Part shown: in pieces, positions 16,598 through 25,644 of the stretch
Position numbering within the stretch: the first letter of the stretch is position 1
Layout of the letters: each line of letters starts with the position of its first letter
Origin: Luteibacter aegosomatis
GTDB lineage: Bacteria; Pseudomonadota; Gammaproteobacteria; Xanthomonadales; Rhodanobacteraceae
DNA: 64,000 bases
Assembly: GCF_023078455.1 (NCBI RefSeq)
Contig: NZ_CP095740.1
Span: forward strand, 1,910,001 to 1,974,000
Reading direction: 5' to 3'
The notes under the pieces: generated by a model
The model's input: only the letters and a program-made list of their open reading frames with translations
Told to the model about the DNA's origin: nothing
Databases searched by the model: none
Translations under genes and position numbers: made by a program

Positions 16598-17768
16598 TTG
16601 GGGAGAGCCCTTGGCTGGGTGGTCTTCATGCTCATTGGATTCGCCGGGTTAACCCATGCGTCTGAGACGGCCACGTATTACTACACCGACCAGCAAGGCA
16701 CCGTGCTGGCGACGGCCGATTCCGCGGGCAGCATCCTCACCACCGCCGACTACCGGCCTTATGGTGCAGTCGCCCGAGGTGCACCGGAGGAAGGGCCGGG
16801 GTACACGGGGCACGTCGACGATACGGATACTGGCGTGGTCTACATGCAGGCGAGGTATTACGACCCCGCTGTAGGCCGCTTTCTTAGTGTTGATTGGGGA
16901 TGTCCCTGGCGCCGCGAACGTGATTGGCTTTAACCGATTCGCATATGCGGCGAATAATCCAGTTGGTAATACCGACTCCAATGGACGCTGTGTCGATGGC
17001 CTGGCCTGCGACACCATGGCTCGATCGTTTGCCATGCATCCTGACGCAGCTCGACCACCGGCGCCTATCGCCGTAGTGGGTGCAGCCATCATGGCAGCGC
17101 CCACCGTGGTGCTGGCCGGAGCCGCGATTCTTCCGGAAGCGGCACCCGCTGCCACGATGACAAGCGAACAAGCGGCTGACGTGGCAGTTGCATCGGCGCG
17201 TCAAGCAGCTATTGGTGCTCAATCGGCCGGCGAAGATTTTGGAGGCGTGTCCTACCTGCCGAGTTGTGTCGCAATACCTTCGAGTGAAGACGGTTTCTCC
17301 CCGATAGGCGAACTCACAATGACATCATGCTCCGACATCGATACAGTCGAAAAAATTGTATCTCTCGTGGATAAAAAACTTCAGGCGCTAGAGGTGCCGA
17401 TAGATGTCAGCTCACTTCCTACCCTCGCGTGTGATCTCTGCGAAGTACTGGGTACAGGTCTGTCCGCAACCCAAATCGAAGCTCTCCGAGCTGCCCGTCT
17501 TTTCCTTGAGCAAGGAATTAAAGAGGGTGCGGACTTATACGTCGCTGAGTTATCGAATCGTGTTGGAAAGCGGTACCCACCTGATACCGAAAGAACCTTG
17601 GTTGCCAAAGAGCGGCTCCTGTGGATTGCATTGAATCGAGTTACGCCGTTTTCCGATTACGCGCTTGATTTCACGCTCGGTGTCGCGGAGGAGGCAGGAC
17701 TAAAACCCGTGGATATGGTCCCGGCAGTGCATAAAATGCTCGCAAAGATGTTGAGTGAGGAGTCGTGA
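16598..17768 (+). pseudogene. Short RHS-repeat tip protein with a +1 frameshift
   Basis: A signal-like segment (LGWVVFMLIGFAGLTHASE) leads directly into the RHS core: YYYTDQQGTVLATADSAGS, ADYRPYGAVARG, GPGYTGHVDDTDTGVVYMQA, ARYYDPAVGRFLSVD. Short tips of this form are common in Xanthomonadales. The expected continuation (DVPGAANVIGFNRFAYAANN then PVGNTDSNGR) is in the next frame; removing one G from the run at 16896-16899 joins them. After the core comes an unrecognised, lower-GC C-terminal region of about 240 residues ending at 17768, the position of the variable toxin part in RHS proteins. No immunity gene is evident. Confidence 0.7.
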
Positions 17769-18029
17769 AAAGTTCTCCGAAACGTTTCACCCGACTTAAT
17801 GCGGATTGGTGTGCCCAAGGAAGTTGATCCAGCCATCTTGATGTATTCTTTCTCTAATTCTTATGCCGTCCGTGGACAAGAACAAATCATGATTGAAGCT
17901 AACGGCGGTGCAAGACGATCGGGCGAACCATCCGGCAACGAAATCAATGGCATAAGTTCAACAAACCCAAAGCTGCAGCAGTACATCGATGCTGCGCGAC
18001 TTGAGTTCGGACGACGTCAGCGCTGGTGA
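17769..18029 (+). pseudogene. Tail of an RHS-associated toxin domain
   Basis: In the same frame as the preceding RHS tip but after its stop, this stretch encodes SFSNSYAVRGQEQIMIEANG, GARRSGEPSGNEINGISSTN and PKLQQYIDAARLEFG. The pattern RGxEQxxIExxGGAxxxGxxxGNxIxGISxxNP matches a tail seen at the ends of many RHS and polymorphic toxins. No proper start is present (an ATG at 17799 lacks a ribosome site), so it is probably a displaced old toxin tip. Confidence 0.6.
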
Positions 18030-18096
18030 CTAGCAGTAGTGGAGATGCAGGCAGAAGGAAGGCGTACGCTAGGCTAGACGGTGGCCTGTTGCTGGA

Positions 18097-18471
18097 TTAG
18101 GGCGACGCGATAGGCGTGAAAAAATTAACCGGATTACCGTCGGGGTCTCGGAACAGCATCGAGCGATTGCCCCAAGGCATGTCCTTCGGTTCTTGCAACC
18201 ACTCCGTTATGAGGGCATCGACACGTACTCGCTCGGCGTCGACACTCTCGACTTCGAATTCCAGGATCGCCGATCTATTTGCGCGGGCGAACCACTCTCC
18301 GCCGTACGCAAAGGTGGCAGCCCTGCGGCTGGCGATCGCCAGGATCGCGCCACTTGGACGTAATTCGACATAACTGTCGTCGCCCTTGGCGGGAACTCCG
18401 AGGAGCTTCTCGTAAAAGACGGCCAAGCCTGGGACGTCTTCGGTGATAAGACGCGTGTAAGCAAACTTCAC
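18097..18471 (-). CDS. VOC/glyoxalase-fold protein
   Basis: A 124-residue single-module VOC protein: AYTRLITEDVPGLAVFYEKL LG at the start, a middle ELRPSGAILAIASR strand, and the typical ending SMLFRDPDGNPVNFFTP. Such proteins bind a metal through His/Glu residues and act in lyase, dioxygenase or antibiotic-resistance reactions; here the usual N-terminal His is not obvious, so the chemistry is uncertain. It is divergent from a TetR gene with a near-perfect palindrome between them, so it is probably that regulator's target. Confidence 0.8.
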   Translation of the reverse strand: MKFAYTRLITEDVPGLAVFYEKLLGVPAKGDDSYVELRPSGAILAIASRRAATFAYGGEWFARANRSAILEFEVESVDAERVRVDALITEWLQEPKDMPWGNRSMLFRDPDGNPVNFFTPIASP

Positions 18472-18535
18472 GACGAGACCTCCGGGTTGCGGGGTAGGGG
18501 TTAGAAAACGATACTGAACAGTGGCGCTATTATGA

Positions 18536-18552
18536 TACGATACGGTATCGTA
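18536..18552. promoter_or_regulatory. TetR-type operator between VOC and tetR genes
   Basis: A 17-base perfect palindrome, TACGATAC G GTATCGTA, lies 64 bases upstream of the VOC start and 27 bases upstream of the TetR start. The TATGAT just to its left could be a -10 box. A repressor bound here would block both divergent genes. Confidence 0.8.
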
Positions 18553-18579
18553 GTGTAAATATCAACAGGGGAGGTCGCG

Positions 18580-19152
18580 GTGAGTCAGGTTGTGGACAAG
18601 CGAGTGGAGCGTTCGAAAGCGGCCGTTCTGGCAGAGGTCTACCGACAGCTGACCCAAACCGGAATCAGTGGTGTGAGCATTGACGAAGTGTCCCGCGTCT
18701 CCGGCGTAGCGAAAACGACAATCTATCGCCACTGGCCGTCGCGCTCGGCTTTGTTGATCGACGCTTGTTCCAGGCTGGGGAGTGGCCATCCACCGCCCGA
18801 TACGGGAACCTTGCGCACCGACCTGCATGCTTTAGCCACGGGCCTTGCGGATCAACTTCAGACCTCCACATGGGCGTCGGTTTATCCTTCGATCATTGAT
18901 GCGACCGAACGTGACTCGGAAATCGCCGCCCTGCAGGCCGAGCTGCATAATGCGTTCATGGCGCCGTTTCGCGCTGTCATCGCACAGGCCAAGGACAGGG
19001 GTGAAATACAACCGAATCAGCCCGACGCCGATCTGGTTGCATCGGTAGTTGGCCCGTTGTTCTATCGCCGTTGGTTTTCCAAAGAAGTGATTGATGAGCG
19101 CTTCATCAAGTCCATCGTCGATGCTGCAGTCAACGCCAATCTCAGCCAATAA
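18580..19152 (+). CDS. TetR/AcrR-family regulator
   Basis: A 190-residue regulator with the HTH at about 12-58: SKAAVLAEVYRQLTQTGISG, VSIDEVSRVSGVAKTTIYRH, WPSRSALL. The YRHWPSR recognition-helix end is typical of the AcrR group. The C-terminal domain (ELHNAFMAPFRAVIAQAKDR, DADLVASVVGPLFYRRWF) matches the TetR_C_11-like ligand domain. The start is GTG at 18580, with GGGGAGG ten bases upstream. It probably represses itself and the divergent VOC gene through the palindrome at 18536-18552. Confidence 0.88.
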   Translation: MSQVVDKRVERSKAAVLAEVYRQLTQTGISGVSIDEVSRVSGVAKTTIYRHWPSRSALLIDACSRLGSGHPPPDTGTLRTDLHALATGLADQLQTSTWASVYPSIIDATERDSEIAALQAELHNAFMAPFRAVIAQAKDRGEIQPNQPDADLVASVVGPLFYRRWFSKEVIDERFIKSIVDAAVNANLSQ

Positions 19153-19286
19153 CGTCGGCCGAGTCGTAGGTTGCCAGTCAGCAGCCTGACCGCGCTGCTC
19201 CCGGACTTTTTCACACGAACTTGCAGCATCTTTGTACGGGTCGCGCTGTCGCGGATCCATAAGGCGCCTTCACCACGAAAGGTCAC

Positions 19287-20059
19287 TCATCGTCGGCGTG
19301 AGACAGCATAGCGAATCGCTTGAAGGTATCCGTGGGTAGCTTCTCCGTGGGTCGCCGCGCAAGATGATCTCGTCGACGCGCAGGCTTTTGTCGGGCAGCC
19401 GCTTGCGCTGTTCAGCGCTTGGTTGCGTTTCGGGGGCAGGTGCGCGATGGCATCGGGGAAGGCGTCCATCTCCGGGACGCCTACTTCGGCAAGCGGTTTG
19501 TCCCCAACCACGCCGACCAAGACCTTCAGGGTGTGCCCGGTGTCAAGTACATTGCTCGCCGCGCGCCGCTTCTGCCCGAATTGCTTCAAGAACAGCTCAA
19601 CTCCCGCGCTCAACAGCAGGGTCGGCTTCGTCGGCGCGATCGGTATGGCAGGGGCGACCAGCACAGAGGGCGCGGCCGGCACAGAGGGCGCGGCCGGTGC
19701 CAGGCGCTGCATGGCCGCCATGCCTCCATCGCCCGGGCATGATCCTCCGCACCGACGGCCGAAATGGACAGGCCTCCGCCTGGCGTGTGCGCCACGGTGT
19801 AATGGCGCAAGCTGCCGGCTTCGTGCGCGTCGAGCACATCCTTGATGAGTTTCTTCGTGTCCATCGGCTGCCCCCTGGCTGCAGCGAACGCTCGGCCCGA
19901 AGCATACGCGAGCTGAGCGGCCGCCAGGCGCGCTGCATCCCCGCGCTGACCCAGGGCTCGGACGATGTATTGCGCACTCCAATGGACTTGCAGAACGCCC
20001 GGAACCAGATAGCGTGCATAGACGCCGCTCGACAGGGTTTGCAGGAACGCTTTCGGCAT
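19287..20059 (-). pseudogene. Broken tyrosine recombinase next to tmRNA
   Basis: The N-terminus (MPKAFLQTLSSGVYARYLVP, then AQYIVRALGQRGDAARLAAA and AEDHARAMEA) matches phage-type integrases with the short DUF6538-like N-terminal domain. At about 19725 the frame changes; the next frame carries a piece of the core-binding domain (LLLSAGVELFLKQFGQKR, TLKVLVGVVGDKPLAEVG, MDAFPDAIAHLPPKR) and then degenerates. The catalytic domain with its Arg-His-Arg-Tyr residues is missing. It starts about 100 bases from the tmRNA 3' end and points away from it, the usual place for the integrase of an ssrA-inserted element. Confidence 0.8.
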
Positions 20060-20124
20060 ACCAGTACCTCAAACCGTACCTTTGAAGGGACCGATCAGCG
20101 AGGTTTCCAGCACCCAGAAAGCAA

Positions 20125-20154
20125 AACGGATCAACAAGTTAATGTTGATCCGTT
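20125..20154 (-). terminator. Rho-independent terminator of ssrA
   Basis: An 11-base perfect stem, AACGGATCAAC (20125-20135) with GTTGATCCGTT (20144-20154) and an eight-base loop, ends in TTTTG on the minus strand, seven bases beyond the tmRNA 3' end. Its position suits termination of ssrA. The integrase remnant begins just past it. Confidence 0.85.
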
Positions 20155-20161
20155 GCTGAAG

Positions 20162-20554
<393 letters not shown>

Positions 20555-20583
20555 GGGGAAAACGTAATGTGACTACCTGTCAC

Positions 20584-20612
20584 AGTATATGGGCCGGGGA
20601 CGGCGCTCACAA
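20584..20612 (-). promoter_or_regulatory. Candidate sigma-70 promoter of ssrA
   Basis: On the minus strand, TTGTGA (20607-20612) and TATACT (20584-20589) are separated by exactly 17 bases. Transcription would begin near 20577, giving a precursor about 20 bases longer than mature tmRNA, consistent with 5' processing by RNase P. Confidence 0.5.
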
Positions 20613-20635
20613 TGGGCGCCGCCCGGCCGTTCAGG

Positions 20636-21136
20636 TCAGCCCAGGCGGTTGTGCGAACGCATCACGCGCTGCTTGTCGATGGCCCACTCGCGTTCCTTGT
20701 CGGTATTTCGCTTGTCGTGCTCCTGCTTGCCCTTGGCCACGCCGATTTCGCACTTCACCTTGTTGTTCTTCCAGTAGAGGGCGGTGGGCACCAGGGTGTA
20801 GCCCTTGCGCTCCACGGCGCCGATCAGCCGGTCGATCTCCTCGCGGTGGAGCAGCAGCTTGCGGGTGCGCCGCTCGTTGGCCACCACGTGCGTCGAGGCG
20901 CTCATGAGCGGAGGAATCTGCGCGCCCACGAGGAAGACCTCGCCATGCTCGATGATGGCGTAGCAGCCCTCGCCGAAATTGATCCGGCCGGCGCGCAGCG
21001 CCTTCAGCTCCCAGCCCTGCAGGGCCATGCCAGCCTCGTAGCGCTGGTCGATGTGGTATTCGTGGCGGGCGCGCTTGTTCAGCGCGATCGTGCCGCCACG
21101 TTCCTTTTCGGTGTCCTTTGCTTTCGCTTTTGCCAT
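20636..21136 (-). CDS. smpB: SsrA-binding protein SmpB
   Basis: A 166-residue SmpB, which carries tmRNA to stalled ribosomes. The family blocks are in order: TIALNKRARHEYHIDQRYEA, GMALQGWELKALRAGRINF, a GEVFLVGAQIPP barrel strand, RTRKLLLHREEIDRLIG, LYWKNNKVKCEIGVAKGKQE and the C-terminal helix HDKRNTDKEREW that enters the mRNA channel. Length is normal, with a slightly long N-terminus rich in Lys/Ala. It lies 81 bases upstream of ssrA on the same strand and is divergent from ratA. Confidence 0.97.
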   Translation of the reverse strand: MAKAKAKDTEKERGGTIALNKRARHEYHIDQRYEAGMALQGWELKALRAGRINFGEGCYAIIEHGEVFLVGAQIPPLMSASTHVVANERRTRKLLLHREEIDRLIGAVERKGYTLVPTALYWKNNKVKCEIGVAKGKQEHDKRNTDKEREWAIDKQRVMRSHNRLG

Positions 21137-21214
21137 GTCCGTTAAAATCGGTCGATCGGATCCCTGATACAAGGCCGGCGGGTCCGTTGGCCGGCTAAGA
21201 AGACGAGGTATATC

Positions 21215-21643
21215 GTGATTGAAATCCGCCGCAGTGCGATCGTGCCTTTCACGCCCGCGCAGATGTTCGACCTCGTGAATGACGTTGAAGCATACCCAAA
21301 GCGCTTCGGCTGGTGTGCGGCCGCGACCGTCACCGAGCGGAACGACGATGTGCTGGTGGCCCGGCTCGATCTCAAGTTCGCCGGCATGACCCAGCACTTC
21401 ACCACCCGCAACACCATGCAGCGCCCCGAGCGCCTCACCATGAAGTTCGTGGAGGGGCCGCTCCGCTCGCTCGATGGGGTGTTTACCTTCCAGGCCCTGG
21501 GCGACGTCGGCTGCAAGATCGCGCTGGAACTGGATTTCGACTATGCCGGCCTTGGCGGTTCGGTGCTCAAGATGGGTTTTCAGCAATTGGCCAATCGCAT
21601 GGTCGATGACTTCTGCGACGAGGCGCGACGCCAGTATGGCTGA
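21215..21643 (+). CDS. ratA: RatA/START-domain (ubiquinone-binding, Coq10-like) protein
   Basis: A 142-residue protein of the SRPBCC/polyketide-cyclase fold: IRRSAIVPFTPAQMFDLVND, VEAYPKRFGWCAAATVTER, LDLKFAGMTQHFTTRN and the C-terminal helix GFQQLANRMVDDFCDEARR. This is the RatA family, called a ribosome-association toxin in E. coli, whose members also resemble the quinone chaperone Coq10; which role applies here is unknown. The start is a GTG with GAGGTAT ahead. It is divergent from smpB and overlaps rnfH by eight bases, the conserved gammaproteobacterial order. Confidence 0.92.
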   Translation: MIEIRRSAIVPFTPAQMFDLVNDVEAYPKRFGWCAAATVTERNDDVLVARLDLKFAGMTQHFTTRNTMQRPERLTMKFVEGPLRSLDGVFTFQALGDVGCKIALELDFDYAGLGGSVLKMGFQQLANRMVDDFCDEARRQYG

Positions 21644-21911
21644 GTTGGGCGTCGAGGTGGCTTATGCCGGGCCGGAAGGGCAGGCGGTGGTGGCCTTGCG
21701 CGTACCTGCCGGATGTACCGCGTGGGCGGCCGTGGAACTGGCCTTGCCCCTCCTGCCTGTCGGCGTCGTGCCCGACCCGGGGCGGTTGGGCGTCTTCGCG
21801 AGGAAGGTGGCGGCCGACCGGGTGCTCGAAGAGGGCGATCGGGTGGAGATCTACCGAAGCCTCACCCTGGATCCGATGGAGGCGCGGAGGCGACGGGCCA
21901 TCGGTGGCTGA
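21636..21911 (+). CDS. rnfH: RnfH-family protein
   Basis: A 91-residue member of the UPF0125/RnfH family with a ubiquitin-like beta-grasp fold: GVEVAYAGPEGQAVVALRVP, GTA-type helix CTAWAAVELALPLL, LGVFARKVAADRVLEEGDRV and EIYRSLTLDPMEARRRRA. The YRSLTLDPxExRRxRA ending is the family signature. Its ATG lies inside the end of ratA, so the two are translationally coupled. Despite the name, no Rnf complex genes are nearby and the function is unknown. Confidence 0.92.
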   Translation: MAELGVEVAYAGPEGQAVVALRVPAGCTAWAAVELALPLLPVGVVPDPGRLGVFARKVAADRVLEEGDRVEIYRSLTLDPMEARRRRAIGG

Positions 21912-21975
21912 CCGGAGCGGTGGGCGCTCGTCTCGCCGAGGCGAGCGGCTCCGCACCGTCCGGTAGCGCGGCGAC

Positions 21976-22467
21976 TTACTTCTTGTCGTCCGGCGAGTTC
22001 TTGTCGGACGAGCCGCTCACGCCGATGTTGATGCCGCCGTCGTCCTTCTTGTCGTCGGCGCTGGTGTTCTTGTCGCCCTTGGAGTCGCCGTTGAGCTGGT
22101 CGGAGTCGTTCTTGTACTTCTTGGAGTCCTTCAGCAGCTGCTGGGCGTCCTGCGCGAAGAAGTCACCGTCGCTGCGCACCAGCACGTCGTTGTTGAACGT
22201 GAGGGTGAGCGTGCGGGTAGTCATGGGCTTGCCACGGTGGGAGAACGTGGAAACGTAGTCCCAGCGGTCGCCGTCGAAGGGCGAGATCACCGAGGGGGTA
22301 CCCAGGAGCACGAGGACCTGACGCTTGGTCATGCCGGGCTGGAGCTGGTCGACGTTTTTCTTGTCGAGCAGGTTGCCCTGCTGCACGTCGGGGGTATAGA
22401 CGATGCCGCAGCCTGCGATGGCGGTCGCCATCAGGGCCATACCCAGCGTGCGGATGAGCTTTTGCAT
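21976..22467 (-). CDS. bamE: Outer-membrane assembly lipoprotein BamE (SmpA/OmlA)
   Basis: A 163-residue lipoprotein of the Bam complex. A type II signal ends in the lipobox AIAGC (Cys20), followed by the OmlA fold: VYTPDVQQGNLLDKKNVDQL, QPGMTKRQVLVLLGTPSVIS and WDYVSTFSHRGKP. The first 110 residues match ordinary BamE; the C-terminal 50 are a Lys/Asp/Ser-rich, probably disordered tail longer than in enteric bacteria. It is divergent from fur, an arrangement shared by Xanthomonas and Pseudomonas. Confidence 0.95.
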   Translation of the reverse strand: MQKLIRTLGMALMATAIAGCGIVYTPDVQQGNLLDKKNVDQLQPGMTKRQVLVLLGTPSVISPFDGDRWDYVSTFSHRGKPMTTRTLTLTFNNDVLVRSDGDFFAQDAQQLLKDSKKYKNDSDQLNGDSKGDKNTSADDKKDDGGINIGVSGSSDKNSPDDKK

Positions 22468-22546
22468 GCGTAGTAACGTCCGGTTCGTGAAGCCTGCGAT
22501 GATACACTAAGCGCCCGATGGCACCGCGATAGGGGTCTATAAAGAC

Positions 22547-22963
22547 ATGGACCAGGAAACCAAAGAGCTCCGCAAGGCGGGCCTCAAAGTCACGCATCCG
22601 CGCATGCGGATCCTGCAGGTCTTCGAGGAGGCGGACGAACGCCACCTCACGGCCGAAGACATCTACAAGCGCCTGCTTGCGCACCAGGAGGACATCGGGC
22701 TCGCCACGGTGTACCGGGTGCTCACCCAGTTCGAAGCCGCCGGCATCGTGATGAAGCACAACTTCGAGGGCGGCCAGGCCGTCTACGAGCTCGACCGCGG
22801 CAAGCACCACGACCACATGATCGACATCGACAGCGGAAAGGTCATCGAGTTCATCAGCGAGGAGATCGAGCGCCTCCAGCACGAGATCGCCGAGCGGCAT
22901 GGGTACGTCATCGAGGACCACAGCCTGGTTCTCTATGTGCGTCCCAAGAAGAAAGGTCGCTAA
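22547..22963 (+). CDS. fur: Ferric uptake regulator Fur
   Basis: A 138-residue Fur, the iron-responsive repressor of siderophore and iron-transport genes. The winged helix (KAGLKVTHPRMRILQVFEEA, HLTAEDIYKRLLAHQEDIGL ATVYRVLTQFEAAGI) is followed by the dimer domain with the His-rich metal site GKHHDHMIDIDSGKVIEF and the second site E-E-I-E. The C-terminal Cys pair of some Fur proteins is absent (ending YVRPKKKGR). An intrinsic terminator follows immediately. Confidence 0.96.
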   Translation: MDQETKELRKAGLKVTHPRMRILQVFEEADERHLTAEDIYKRLLAHQEDIGLATVYRVLTQFEAAGIVMKHNFEGGQAVYELDRGKHHDHMIDIDSGKVIEFISEEIERLQHEIAERHGYVIEDHSLVLYVRPKKKGR

Positions 22964-22982
22964 TCGATTGAGATAGAAAGAG

Positions 22983-23007
22983 AAAAGGCCCTTCGGGGCC
23001 TTTTTTT
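22983..23007 (+). terminator. Intrinsic terminator of fur
   Basis: Stem AAAAGGCCC with GGGCCTTTT and a TTCG tetraloop, followed by a run of seven Ts, starts 19 bases after the fur stop codon. Confidence 0.92.
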
Positions 23008-23060
23008 CGTGGCGAGGGGCGGGGGCCGGACGCGACCTTCGGCTTTTCCTTTCCCCATAA

Positions 23061-23097
23061 AAAAAGCCGCCGGTGGACTCCTGTCCACCAGCGGCTT
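23061..23097 (-). terminator. Intrinsic terminator facing fur, for the sensor kinase gene
   Basis: On the minus strand, AAGCCGC and GTCCACC-type arms form a 15-base stem with one mismatch (23064-23078 with 23083-23097), followed by a T-run. It lies about 180 bases beyond the stop of the minus-strand kinase. The rest of the 23008-23277 gap holds nothing recognisable. Confidence 0.8.
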
Positions 23098-23277
23098 GTC
23101 CGGCGAATCCGTGGTTCGTGAATCGCGAGTTGCTCGCTGGAATCACGGCGTTCCACGTTCCGTCGGCGAGGCGACATCCTGTCACCTCATCAGGTCGATC
23201 GTCCCCACGACCGACCCGGGCTCGCCGTCTCTCGACGGCGGCTCCCCCACATCGATAATGGGATCGTAACGAACCGT

Positions 23278-24897
23278 TCACTGTCCCGGTATTGGAAAAT
23301 TTCCTATGTGGGATCCGACACTTGTGCTGCGCAGCAACACGCGCAGGTGAAGCCCCACGGGCTCCGGGCGGATTCTGAACAGGCCGCCGAGGGCGGTGAT
23401 CCGGTCGCTCATGCCCTGCAGGCCCCGGCCGCCGCCGTCGGTGCGCACGGGGCGGGGCGTTGACGGCAAGCCTGCGCCGTCGTCACGAATGTCGAGGATG
23501 GCCACGGGGCCGCTGTCGCGCAGCCCGATGCGCAGCCGCAACCTGAGCTCGTGGGCTCCGGAATGGCGCACCACGTTGGTGGCGCTCTCCTGTACGACGC
23601 GGTAGATCGCGGTCAGGGTGTCGTCGTCGAGCAGCCGAGGCTCGCCGCGCAGATCGGTGACGTAGCGGATGCCCGCAGCCGTGAGCATGTCTCGGATGGG
23701 ACCCTCGTCCAATGCGCGAAGCAGGCCGAATTCGTCGAGCACGGAAGGTCGCAGGCTGTCGAGCATGCGGTGCAGCGCCCGTCGCATGTGGCCGAGGATG
23801 CCGTTGATCGAGCGGCCGATGTCTTCCAGCCCCGCGTCGCCCAGGCGGTTCTGGGCCAGCTTCAGATGGGTCTGGATGGCGGTGAGGTTCTGGCCCAGTT
23901 CGTCGTGAAGCTCGGCGGCCATGTGCCGGCGCAGGTTTTCCTCGGCCTGCAGGTTGCCTCGGGCCGCGTCGCGAAGCTGGCGGGCGAGCTGGTCCAGCCG
24001 CTGGTTGGCGGCGGCGAGGTGGGTGTTCTGCTGGGCCACACGCTCGCTGCTGCGGCGCAGGGCGTCGGTGGCGGCCCCCAGCATCAGCGTGCCGGTGCCG
24101 GCCACGGCGAGGAACAGATGGGCGGCGGCCGAGGCGGTGCCGCGACCGATCATGTCCTCGGTCACGTTGAGGCCCACGCTGGTGATGAGCAGCACCAGCC
24201 CCGCACCGCGCCAACCGTGGCGAAACGCGAAGAAGAGTACCGGTGCCAGCGAGAGCACGCGTGCGAACTGGGGCTGGGGCGAGTACTCGGCCAGGGTGAC
24301 GAGGATGGCGAGCGAAGGCAGCATCACCAGCAGGCCGTCGAGCATCAGTTCGGCGAGGGCGCCACGGGTGGGGCGCTCGCGGAAGACCAGGATCAGCGTC
24401 GGGACCACGAGCAGCACGCCCAGGTAGTTGCCGAGGAGGTCGCTGCCGAAGGTGGTGCCGAGCATCTCCACCGGCGCGGCGGGATGCAGCGAGGCCATCA
24501 TCGCCGCGTTGCCGGCGGTGGCCACGGTGGCGGTGACCATGGCCGACAGCAGCAGCCGGGCCACGTCTTCCGGGGTGTTGAGGCTCGCGTGCAGGTGCGC
24601 TCGTCGCAGGAGCCAGAGGCAAGCGGCGACCATCAGGGGTTCGGGCATGTCGCCCAGCACGAAGCCCGCGCCGCCGATGGGCAGGCCGCTGCGCCATTCG
24701 CAGAACGCGCTGGCGGCGATCTCGGCGCCGAGCACCCAGGTCCAGTCGCGCGTGCGCAACAGCAGCAACGCGCCGAAGCGCAGGCCGAAGGGGAGTACCC
24801 AATAGGGTTGTTCCGTCGGCCACAACATGATCCAGGCCAGTGCATAGCCGATGGCGATCAGGGGGCCGGCGAAGCGGGAAAGTACGCGTAGTCGCAT
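23278..24897 (-). CDS. MASE1-domain sensor histidine kinase (NarX/DegS type)
   Basis: A 539-residue membrane kinase. About 280 residues form a MASE1-like region of eight or so membrane helices (RFAGPLIAIGYALAWIMLWP, PYWVLPFGLRFGALLLLRTR, FGSDLLGNYLGVLLVVPTLI). A coiled linker then leads to a HisKA_3 domain with the phospho-acceptor in AAELHDELGQNLTAIQ and an ATPase domain with N box (QESATNVVRHSGA), G1 (DDGAGLPS) and G2 (GGRGLQGMSDR). It is divergent from a NarL-type response regulator at 24985, surely its partner. The signal is unknown. Confidence 0.92.
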   Translation of the reverse strand: MRLRVLSRFAGPLIAIGYALAWIMLWPTEQPYWVLPFGLRFGALLLLRTRDWTWVLGAEIAASAFCEWRSGLPIGGAGFVLGDMPEPLMVAACLWLLRRAHLHASLNTPEDVARLLLSAMVTATVATAGNAAMMASLHPAAPVEMLGTTFGSDLLGNYLGVLLVVPTLILVFRERPTRGALAELMLDGLLVMLPSLAILVTLAEYSPQPQFARVLSLAPVLFFAFRHGWRGAGLVLLITSVGLNVTEDMIGRGTASAAAHLFLAVAGTGTLMLGAATDALRRSSERVAQQNTHLAAANQRLDQLARQLRDAARGNLQAEENLRRHMAAELHDELGQNLTAIQTHLKLAQNRLGDAGLEDIGRSINGILGHMRRALHRMLDSLRPSVLDEFGLLRALDEGPIRDMLTAAGIRYVTDLRGEPRLLDDDTLTAIYRVVQESATNVVRHSGAHELRLRLRIGLRDSGPVAILDIRDDGAGLPSTPRPVRTDGGGRGLQGMSDRITALGGLFRIRPEPVGLHLRVLLRSTSVGSHIGNFPIPGQ

Positions 24898-24984
24898 GCC
24901 GGGATGTTACACGCGGGGGACACCTTTCCGGCCCCTGGCTTTTGTCCATGCGCACGCGTGCGGTTTGCCTGTTACATTCTCGTC

Positions 24985-25614
24985 ATGCCTAGAATCGTCT
25001 TAGTAGATGACCACGCCATCGTTCGCGAAGGGTTCAAGCGACTCATCGAGTTGGAGCCCGATCTCGACGTGGTGGCCGAAGCACGCAACGCCGACGAGGC
25101 CGTCGACGCGGTGACCCAGCAACGCCCCGACCTGGTGGCGGTGGATCTTTCGCTGCCGGACGGCAGCGGCCTGCCCTTGATCGAGCATCTGGCGAGCATT
25201 GCGCCGGACATGCGCATCGTGGTGCTGAGCATGCACGACGGCGAGCCTTACGTATCGGAGGCCCTGCGAAGGGGAGCGCGGGGGTACGTCACCAAGGGCG
25301 TGGCCCCCGAGGAACTGGTGGCTGCCGTGCGTGCTGTGCTTTCGGGTGAGCAGTACCTGAGTTCGGACCTGCGTGAGCGCCGCTCGTCTCGGCCGTCCAC
25401 CGAGCTCGATCCGATCAGTCGCCTGACGGCGCGCGAGCGAGAGGTGTTCCTGTTGCTGGCGGCGGGGCGTGCGCCCAAGCAGGTGGCGGCCGAGTTGGGG
25501 ATCGGGCAGAAGACGATCTATATCCATCGCGCGGCGGTGATGAACAAGCTCAATGCAGGGTCGGAGCTTGATCTTTATCGGATGGCGCAGGAACGCGGCC
25601 TGATCCGGGCCTGA
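24985..25614 (+). CDS. NarL/LuxR-family response regulator
   Basis: A 209-residue response regulator. The receiver has the acidic pair DDH, phospho-Asp54 (LVAVDLSLPDGSG), Thr/Ser at LSMHDG and Lys in VTKGVAPEEL. The C-terminal LuxR HTH is ISRLTAREREVFLLLAAGRA, PKQVAAELGIGQKTIYIHRA, AVMNKLNAGSELDLYRMA. The ATG at 24985 is chosen over an upstream start at 24904 because it begins the receiver correctly. It is divergent from the HisKA_3 kinase, an orientation common for such pairs. Confidence 0.93.
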   Translation: MPRIVLVDDHAIVREGFKRLIELEPDLDVVAEARNADEAVDAVTQQRPDLVAVDLSLPDGSGLPLIEHLASIAPDMRIVVLSMHDGEPYVSEALRRGARGYVTKGVAPEELVAAVRAVLSGEQYLSSDLRERRSSRPSTELDPISRLTAREREVFLLLAAGRAPKQVAAELGIGQKTIYIHRAAVMNKLNAGSELDLYRMAQERGLIRA

Positions 25615-25644
25615 GGTAGGTCCATTCGCGGACTCTGTCCGCGA

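Noticed and set aside
23551..24891. Long plus-strand frame opposite the MASE1 kinase
   Set aside because: The minus-strand gene is complete; the opposite frame is low-complexity Gln/Gly/Val and has no motif.
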